This document shows positions 58,533 through 64,000 of a stretch of DNA of 64,000 nucleotides, piece after piece. Under the pieces are notes generated by a model that did no database searches, was not told the DNA's origin, and saw only the letters and a program-made list of their open reading frames with translations. Position 1 is the first letter of the stretch. Every line of letters starts with the position of its first letter. The DNA lies in contig NZ_CANPVT010000002.1 in NCBI RefSeq assembly GCF_947581735.1, forward strand, positions 1 to 64,000, read 5' to 3'. The position numbers were made by a program, and so were the translations under genes. This DNA is from Candidatus Palauibacter soopunensis (GTDB lineage: Bacteria > Gemmatimonadota > Gemmatimonadetes > Palauibacterales > Palauibacteraceae).

Positions 58533-60068
58533 ATGAAGTCGCTCAGCCTGATCACACCGGTCCTCGCGCTCGGGTTTCTGCCCGCGGGCGCGCTCGCGCA
58601 GGAAGGCTCCGGAGGCGGAAACGGAAACGAGCCGGAGCCTTCGCGCTGGGAGTCGAACCATTCCATCGTCGTTGACGGGGAGACCGTCGAATACCAGGCC
58701 GTCGTCGGCAGCGTCATCCTCCGGGACAACGAGGAGAACGCGACGGGAGAACTCTTCTACACGGGATACTTCCGGACGAACGGCGGAGACCCGTCCACGC
58801 GCCCCATCATCTTCGCCTACAACGGGGGACCGGGGTCCGCGTCCTTCTGGCTCCACATGGGGATCATGGGTCCGCGCCGCGTCGTGACGCCCAACGTGGG
58901 ACAGCAGGCGCCGCCCCCGTACCCGCTCGTCGACAACGGCTACACTGTGCTCGACATTGCCGACGTCGTGATGGTGGACCCGATCGGGACCGGGTTCAGC
59001 CGTCCCGCCGGCGACGCCGTGGGGACCGATTTCTGGGGGATGGACGAGGACGCCGCCTCGCTCACCCAGTTCATCCGCCGCTTCCTGAGCGAGAACCGGC
59101 GCTGGAACTCGCCCCGCTACATCCTGGGCGAGAGCTACGGCACGACGCGTTCGGTGCTGCTCGCGCGCCACCTCCAGGGCGCGAACATCGACCTCAACGG
59201 CATCGTGCTGGTCTCCGCCGTCATCGATTTCAACACGCTCCAGTTCCCGGATGGATCCCATATCGGCTTCATCACGAACGTCCCGTCCTTCGCGGTCGCC
59301 GCCGAGTATCACGACATGCTGCCGGGCGGGCGCCCGGACGACCTCGAGACGTTCATGAAGGAGGTCGAGGCGTGGGCCCTGACCGACTACGCGCAGGTGC
59401 TGCTCGCCGGCACCGCCGTGGATCCCGAGCAGCGCGCGCGGGTGCTGCGGCAGATGCACGAGTACACGGGGCTGAGCATGGAGTACCTCGACAAGGCCGA
59501 CCTGCGCGTCTCCGCCCCGGAGTTCGAGAAGGAACTGCTGCGGGACCGGCGGCTCACGCTGGCGCGGCTCGACACGCGGTTCACGGGGCCCACCGGAGAC
59601 CTGCTCGACACGGAGCCCGAGCACGACGCCCAGTCTTCGGCGATCAGTTCGGCCTACACCTCTCTCTTCAATACCTACGTGCGGGATGAACTCGGCTACG
59701 ACGGCGACCGCGAGTACTGGCCCAGCGGGATGACGCGCCCGTGGAACTGGGAGCGGGAGGGAGGCCGGCGCGGACCCTTCGGCGGCTCGGCGCTCAACGT
59801 GGGACCCGACCTCGCGCACGCGATCGAGCGCAACCCGCGCCTCGAGGTGCTGCTCATCAACGGGATCTACGACTTCGCGACGCCGTACTTCCCCATCGTG
59901 TGGTCGCTGGAGCAGCTCGGCCTGCCGCCGGACCTGCGCGACAACATCACGCGGGACGACTTCGCCGCCGGCCACATGATGTACGTGGAGGAGAGCCTGC
60001 TGCCGCAGTGGCGGGAGACGCTGGCGGGGTTCATCACCCGGACGGCCGGAGGGAACCTGGTCCCGTAG
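58533..60068 (+). CDS. Exported S10-family serine carboxypeptidase
   Basis: A 511-aa exported peptidase with a signal peptide (LITPVLALGFLPAGALAQ). Oxyanion region AYNGGPGSASFWLHMGIMGP, nucleophile Ser201 in LGESYGT, Asp in NGIYDFATPY and His in AAGHMMYV complete the triad. It removes C-terminal residues from peptides, usually at acidic pH. An AGGAGGAA stands 5 bases before ATG 58533. It follows the HpcH/HpaI-like gene by 8 bases. Confidence 0.9.
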   Translation: MKSLSLITPVLALGFLPAGALAQEGSGGGNGNEPEPSRWESNHSIVVDGETVEYQAVVGSVILRDNEENATGELFYTGYFRTNGGDPSTRPIIFAYNGGPGSASFWLHMGIMGPRRVVTPNVGQQAPPPYPLVDNGYTVLDIADVVMVDPIGTGFSRPAGDAVGTDFWGMDEDAASLTQFIRRFLSENRRWNSPRYILGESYGTTRSVLLARHLQGANIDLNGIVLVSAVIDFNTLQFPDGSHIGFITNVPSFAVAAEYHDMLPGGRPDDLETFMKEVEAWALTDYAQVLLAGTAVDPEQRARVLRQMHEYTGLSMEYLDKADLRVSAPEFEKELLRDRRLTLARLDTRFTGPTGDLLDTEPEHDAQSSAISSAYTSLFNTYVRDELGYDGDREYWPSGMTRPWNWEREGGRRGPFGGSALNVGPDLAHAIERNPRLEVLLINGIYDFATPYFPIVWSLEQLGLPPDLRDNITRDDFAAGHMMYVEESLLPQWRETLAGFITRTAGGNLVP

Positions 60069-60131
60069 CCTGACCGCGCGGCGCCCGGTCGGGATCGCGC
60101 GCGAACCGGATTGGCGCCCGGCCCGCCGATC

Positions 60132-60689
60132 CTACCAGGTGGTCTCGTAGCGGGCGGGGGCGAGGTCCCAGGTTTCGCCGTAGACGTGCAGGCGGCTCGT
60201 CGGTCCATCCGGGCCTACGAGCGGCGCGCCGGCGTGGGTCCATGAGAGGAGGCTCCCGCGCAGGTTGAGGACGTGGCGGCCCTCCTCGTTCTGCCGCTTC
60301 GCGTACTCCGAACTTCGGTGCCCGATCGTGCAGTAGGCGACGACGGTGAGGTCCGCGTAGCGGTCCGGATCCCGTTCGAACTCCTCGGAGGTGATGGAGC
60401 CGGGAATCCAGGAGATCTCGCGCTCGCGGGGCGCCCGGGCGTCGACGAGCACGACGCTTCCGGTCTCGAGCAGCCGCCCCACTTCTTCCACGGAGACGGC
60501 TTCCACCTCAGGAAAACGCCGTTCGACTTCCGCCACCATCTCTTCCACGCGCGCGAGCTTCTCCTCGTCCGTCAGCGCGGCCTGGCCGGTACAGCCGGTG
60601 GCGGCCACGAGTACGAGGGCCGGCGCCAGAGCCAGAAGAGTCGGCGCCAGAATCGGAACTGCCTTGTGTCGTTCCATCGTCTTTCTCAC
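60132..60689 (-). CDS. Rhodanese-like domain lipoprotein
   Basis: A 185-aa exported protein (LVAATGC lipobox) with a rhodanese domain from about residue 60: VSVEEVGRLLETGSVVLVDARAPRE, WIPGSITSEEFE and the active-site loop YCTIGHRSSEYAKR with the catalytic Cys. It may transfer sulfane sulfur or handle redox sulfur in the periplasm. ATG 60677 is an alternative start. Confidence 0.8.
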   Translation of the reverse strand: MRKTMERHKAVPILAPTLLALAPALVLVAATGCTGQAALTDEEKLARVEEMVAEVERRFPEVEAVSVEEVGRLLETGSVVLVDARAPREREISWIPGSITSEEFERDPDRYADLTVVAYCTIGHRSSEYAKRQNEEGRHVLNLRGSLLSWTHAGAPLVGPDGPTSRLHVYGETWDLAPARYETTW

Positions 60690-60720
60690 GGACAGATCGT
60701 TTTTCTCCCGGCTGGGCCGT

Positions 60721-61980
60721 TCAGGCGGCTCGGGCGGTCGCGATGCCCTCGGTCAGCGCGTCGACGAGCCGGGGAATCGAGTGCGCCGGCGTCGCGCACA
60801 GCGCGATCCGCACCGCGCCCTCCATCGGGACCACGTACACCCCCGCCTCGCGCATGGTTGCGGCCGTCACTCCCGCGTCGGGCGTGAACACGGAGACGAA
60901 GAAGCCACCCTCGTAGCGGGGGTAGGAAAGTCCCGCCCTCCCCGCCAGTTCGTTGAAGACCTCGACGCGCTCGTTGAGGAGGCGGATCATCCCTGCGCGC
61001 TCCTCGTCCGTGCGCCGGCGCAGATCCGGATCCGTGAGGAGTTCGGTGGCGCCGAGCAGTCCGAGGTGGTTGCAGTTCGACCACGTGGCCCGGCACGAGA
61101 ACCCGAGCGCGTTCGAGATCCGCTGCCGCTCCTCCGCCTCCCGGTGGAGCGCCACGAGCGCCCCGACGCGCGCGCCGTAGAGGGCGAACGACTTCGATAC
61201 CGTCCAGCCCACGAGCACCGTCGCGGACTCCATCATCCGCGGGAGGTGGGCGACCCAGCCGTTGGACCCTTCGTCGCCGAACTTCGCGTACGCGTGGTCG
61301 AGGAGGAACGCGACGGGACCGCGCCGGCCGACCTCCCGCACGATCTCCGCCACGGCCTCCCACTCCGACTCGTCGAGCGAATAGCCCGTGGGGTTGTTGC
61401 AGGGGAAGTTGAAGAGGACGAGCGACCGCCCCTGCCGCGCGATCTGGCCCTCGAGCCCCGCCCGGAACGCCTCGACGTCGAGGCGGATCCCGGCGTCGAA
61501 CATGTTGAAGGTCTCGACCGCGCGTCCCGAATGGGCCGAGATCGTGTGGTACGGCCCCCAGTAGTAGCTGGGCGTGAGCGCCGCCTGCCCGGGTTCGAGG
61601 AAGTTCAGGATCGCGTGGTGGATCGCCCCGGTGCTCCCGGGCGTGGCGACGGCGACCGCCTGCTCGGCGAGGCCGCCCTCCCCGCACAGGTCCGCGATCA
61701 CCGCGGCCAGGTACGGAGGGTCTCCCGAGATCGGCGCATAGCCGGCGGCGCGCGCGTGCGGCACGCGCCCCAGCGCCTCGGCCGCCGCGGGCATCACCGC
61801 GAGCGTCCCGTCATCGTTCATCAGCGCCCCGAGCGTCGAGTTCAGGATCGACTCGCCCGCCGCCGCCCGCCGCACCGCCTCTCCGTGGAGGGCGAAGATC
61901 GGGTCGTTGCCTTCGCGCGTCGCCGCCTCGGGTATGAGGCTGCCGGAAGAACCGGAGTGGGTCGTCATCGCCGTCGTCAT
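60721..61980 (-). CDS. Class I/II PLP-dependent aminotransferase
   Basis: A 419-aa fold-type I aminotransferase. ATPGSTGAIHHAILNFLEPG, NFPCNNPTGYSLDESEW, LDHAYAKFG and VSKSFALYGARVG (PLP lysine in SKSF) are visible. The sequence is of the aspartate/tyrosine-aminotransferase type common in Gemmatimonadota and Bacteroidota. Substrate unknown. It follows the beta-lactamase-fold gene by 6 bases on the same strand. Confidence 0.85.
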   Translation of the reverse strand: MTTAMTTHSGSSGSLIPEAATREGNDPIFALHGEAVRRAAAGESILNSTLGALMNDDGTLAVMPAAAEALGRVPHARAAGYAPISGDPPYLAAVIADLCGEGGLAEQAVAVATPGSTGAIHHAILNFLEPGQAALTPSYYWGPYHTISAHSGRAVETFNMFDAGIRLDVEAFRAGLEGQIARQGRSLVLFNFPCNNPTGYSLDESEWEAVAEIVREVGRRGPVAFLLDHAYAKFGDEGSNGWVAHLPRMMESATVLVGWTVSKSFALYGARVGALVALHREAEERQRISNALGFSCRATWSNCNHLGLLGATELLTDPDLRRRTDEERAGMIRLLNERVEVFNELAGRAGLSYPRYEGGFFVSVFTPDAGVTAATMREAGVYVVPMEGAVRIALCATPAHSIPRLVDALTEGIATARAA

Positions 61981-61986
61981 CCTCCG

Positions 61987-63462
61987 CTACCGGACCTTGT
62001 TCGAGAAGTTTCCGTGCACGCTGTACCGGGCGATGGCGCCGTCCTCCCGGTGGAAGATGTATGCCTCTCCCGGCTCGCCGTCGTCCCGCACACGCCGGAA
62101 CGTATCGCCGCTCTCGTGCCGCAGCTTCGTCATTCCCTCGACCGGATCGTTCGAGGGGACGCCGAGGGCCGCGAGCCCATCGTCCCACCGGAGGATGACC
62201 GTCTCCCCCCACGTGGACTGGTACAGTCCCTCGTACTCCGCCAGGGATGCCGGGCGCGCGGTTCCGCCGCCGGGATCGCTCTGGATCTCCTCGAAGGCCG
62301 CGCCCAGCGTCGCCATCATCTTCGTCCACACGTCCGTGGGATTCGCCTGCGCGTTCATCATCACGACGCCCGCCAGCTTCTTCGCCGGGAGGAGCTGGAA
62401 GGTCGAGCGGAAGCCGGGGCAGCTCCCGCCGTGGCCCACCGCGCGCTCCCCGTCGCGGCGCGAGACGGCGAACCCGAGCCCCCACATCGTGTCGAAGTCG
62501 GGGTCGACCCAGTGCACGCGGTGCATCTCCCGCAGCGTGTTGACGTCGAGGATCTCCGTCCCTCCGTTCTCCAGCAGGCGGAGCTGCCACGAGGCGAGGC
62601 GCGCCAGATCCTCCACGGTGGAGGCGAACCCCGCCGCGGACGCCATCCCCAGCGCCTGGAAGAAGGGGGCCTCGGCCCGCTGGCCGTCACGCTCGAGCCG
62701 CGAGTAGCCGGTGGCGTAGCGGCCGCCCTGGTGCTCGACGGGAATGTCGGTGTACGTGTCCGACATCCCCAGCGGCTCCAGGATCCGGCTCCGGATGTAG
62801 TCGTCGTACCCCATCCCGGAAGCCTGCTCGATCAGCTGTCCCGCTAGCGCCATCCCGAGGTTCGAGTACTGGAAGTAGCGGCGGCCGGGATAGAGCGTCT
62901 CCTGTCCCGAGAGCCCCTCGATGATTTCGTCCCGCGTCGGGAAGGGATGGTCGGGGCCCGTCCAGTAGGGGTGCGCCGACTCGCGCGGGAGACCCGAGGA
63001 GTGGGTGAGGATCCCCTCCACGCTCACGCTCGGACCGCCGGGAAACATCTGCTCGAGGTCGTACCACGGGAGGTGCGTGGAGACGGGATCGTCGAGGTCC
63101 AGTTTGCCCTCGTCCCGCTGCTGCATCACGCCGATGGAGGTGAAGAGCTTCGAGATCGAGCACACCGAATACATCGTCGACGGGGTGGCGGGGACCTCCG
63201 TCTCGCGGTGCGCGTACCCGTAGCCCCGCGTCCAGACGAGGTCCTGGTCGTGCACGAGCGCCGCGGAAACGCCGGGGATCTTCTCGTACGCCATCTTCGC
63301 GTCGAGCCAGGCCTCGAACAGCGCCACCGCCTGCTCGAAGCGGGGATCGTTCACGGGATCGCCGTTCCCCTGCGCGCACCCGGACACGGGGGTCGCGAGA
63401 ACGATGGCGACGACGAACGCGATGGCACGACGCCATGGACGGCCTCGGGACTGACGGATCAT
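61987..63462 (-). CDS. Exported beta-lactamase-family serine hydrolase, lipoprotein
   Basis: A 491-aa lipoprotein (VVAIVLATPVSGC, Cys29). SxxK is Ser102-Lys105 (CSISKLF), then the YSN motif in YFQYSNLGMALAGQLIE, and the HGG-type third motif in VGHGGSCPGFRS. It belongs to the class C beta-lactamase/D-peptidase family (AmpC-like fold; DUF3471-like C-terminal domain from about residue 390). AAGGAGG lies 6 bases before ATG 63462. The natural substrate is unknown. Confidence 0.85.
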   Translation of the reverse strand: MIRQSRGRPWRRAIAFVVAIVLATPVSGCAQGNGDPVNDPRFEQAVALFEAWLDAKMAYEKIPGVSAALVHDQDLVWTRGYGYAHRETEVPATPSTMYSVCSISKLFTSIGVMQQRDEGKLDLDDPVSTHLPWYDLEQMFPGGPSVSVEGILTHSSGLPRESAHPYWTGPDHPFPTRDEIIEGLSGQETLYPGRRYFQYSNLGMALAGQLIEQASGMGYDDYIRSRILEPLGMSDTYTDIPVEHQGGRYATGYSRLERDGQRAEAPFFQALGMASAAGFASTVEDLARLASWQLRLLENGGTEILDVNTLREMHRVHWVDPDFDTMWGLGFAVSRRDGERAVGHGGSCPGFRSTFQLLPAKKLAGVVMMNAQANPTDVWTKMMATLGAAFEEIQSDPGGGTARPASLAEYEGLYQSTWGETVILRWDDGLAALGVPSNDPVEGMTKLRHESGDTFRRVRDDGEPGEAYIFHREDGAIARYSVHGNFSNKVR

Positions 63463-63594
63463 GAGGCGCCTCCTTGAGGGCAGGGTCGGAATCGGACTTG
63501 AGCCGTTGCTCAACTCTGGCGCGAACGCGGAGGGCGCGCCACCCTTCGGCATGGTTCTTCCACCTGTCTTTCACCCGCACGAAAGGACCGAGAC

Positions 63595-64000
63595 ATGCGG
63601 AGACTTGTCCTGGCCGCGGCCATCGCGACGGGCCTGGCCGGAACGCTCGCCATCGGAGGCGCGGCCCCGGTGAGCGCGCAGGACTCGCAACTGCTCGCCG
63701 TGGGCGAGATGGCGCCGGATTTCGCGCTGCCGGGCGCGACGCGGTACGGGGCGCTCGAGAACCCGATCCGCCTCAGCGACTACCGGGGCGAGACGGTCGT
63801 CCTCGCCTTCTTCTTCAGAGTCAGGACGCGTGGCTGAACGGTTCAGATGAGAGCGTACCGTGATCAGTACGCAAGTCTGTTCAACGAGGGCCGGAACGTG
63901 GTCCTCGTCGGCATCTCGAACGACCCGGTCGACGAACTCGCGTCATGGCTGAAGGACGAGGACTTCCCCTTCCTGTTCGCGAGCGACGCGGGCAACGACG
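63595..64000 (+). CDS. Exported peroxiredoxin-like protein with in-frame UGA (candidate selenoprotein), 3' end outside the window
   Basis: Signal peptide (LAAAIATGLAGTLAIGGAAPVSAQ), then a redoxin/AhpC-TSA thioredoxin fold: VGEMAPDFALPGATRYG, IRLSDYRGETVVLAFFFRVR. At codon 81 (63835-63837) a TGA stands where homologues have the peroxidatic cysteine (T-x-G-C context). The same frame continues beyond it with TVQMRAYRDQYASLFNEGR, VVLVGISNDPVDELASWL and DFPFLFASD, all typical of the second half of the family, and no other stop occurs to the window edge. A SECIS-like hairpin spans the UGA (63834-63867). I read this as selenocysteine. A nonsense mutation or sequencing error cannot be excluded. Confidence 0.7.
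63834..63867 (+). promoter_or_regulatory. Candidate bacterial SECIS element at the UGA codon
   Basis: CUGA-ACGGU (63834-63842) pairs with ACCGU-(GA bulge)-UCAG (63857-63867) around a 14-base loop, giving a 34-nt stem-loop that starts at the UGA codon itself, where bacterial SECIS elements lie. A competing hairpin, CTGAA-CGG-TTCAG (63834-63846), is also possible, so the fold is not certain. Confidence 0.55.

Noticed and set aside
60068-60131. Hairpin-like GC-rich stretch between the S10 and rhodanese genes
   Set aside because: Only short, imperfect pairing (GACCG/CGGTC) could be found; not distinct from background at this GC.
63595-63837. Peroxiredoxin annotated as an 80-aa protein ending at TGA
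   Set aside because: Ending there would remove the catalytic residue and the second half of the fold, which continues in the same frame without another stop.

Overview
The window is high-GC bacterial DNA with no rRNA, tRNA, CRISPR array or integrase visible. The gene content suggests a free-living or symbiotic Gemmatimonadota-like bacterium (Palauibacter-type). The pointers are many Sec-exported lipoproteins and peptidases, choice-of-anchor B and six-bladed propeller proteins, PadR-linked permease-prefix proteins, truncated TonB-plug proteins, DUF1552/DUF1592 proteins and amidohydrolases. The taxon is an inference from gene content; no marker gene is present.

Region 1 (1-6550) is the right end of a mobile element. 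It starts with a ColE1-type mobilisation operon: the tail of an upstream gene, an MbeA-like relaxase, and MbeB-like and MbeD-like genes nested inside the relaxase in another frame. A restriction-modification module of visibly lower GC follows: a DUF3883 nuclease-like protein and a double-headed DNA methyltransferase with a perfect palindrome in front of it. The element appears to end inside the 3' end of a leucine-rich-repeat lipoprotein gene.

Region 2 (6511-29921) is chromosomal and rich in exported and membrane proteins. It holds a PQQ-type sugar dehydrogenase, amidohydrolases, a GNAT acetyltransferase, a DUF2911 lipoprotein, two tandem barrel-less TonB-plug proteins, an NhaC-like antiporter, a MOSC protein, two atypical Nramp-like transporters, M14 and S9 peptidases, a choice-of-anchor B protein, a DCC-family protein, a lipocalin-like lipoprotein and a potassium channel.

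Region 3 (29970-38540) reads as amide, hydantoin and D-amino-acid catabolism: HyuA/HyuB, an N-acyl-D-amino-acid deacylase, a ketopantoate-reductase-like enzyme and an AMP-forming CoA ligase. Region 4 (38614-44299) is a translationally coupled operon of a DUF1592 haem-motif protein, a Tat-exported DUF1552 protein and an exported ankyrin-repeat protein.

Region 5 (44407-48180) has a PadR repressor with two permease-prefix-domain membrane proteins, and a second locus with a third paralogue plus a frameshifted propeller lipoprotein. Both loci carry the same operator-like palindrome. Region 6 (48241-53002) is a tight minus-strand run: periplasmic binding protein, cytochrome P450, three-Cys ferredoxin, PanB, a short-chain-dehydrogenase remnant and a quinone oxidoreductase.

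Region 7 (53162-64000) holds more exported hydrolases (two beta-lactamase-fold proteins, an S10 carboxypeptidase, an exported histone-deacetylase-fold protein, an exported HpcH/HpaI-like protein), YchF, a rhodanese lipoprotein and an aminotransferase. At the right edge is the most striking feature: an exported peroxiredoxin-like gene whose expected peroxidatic cysteine codon is an in-frame UGA, followed at once by a SECIS-like stem-loop. It is a probable selenoprotein.
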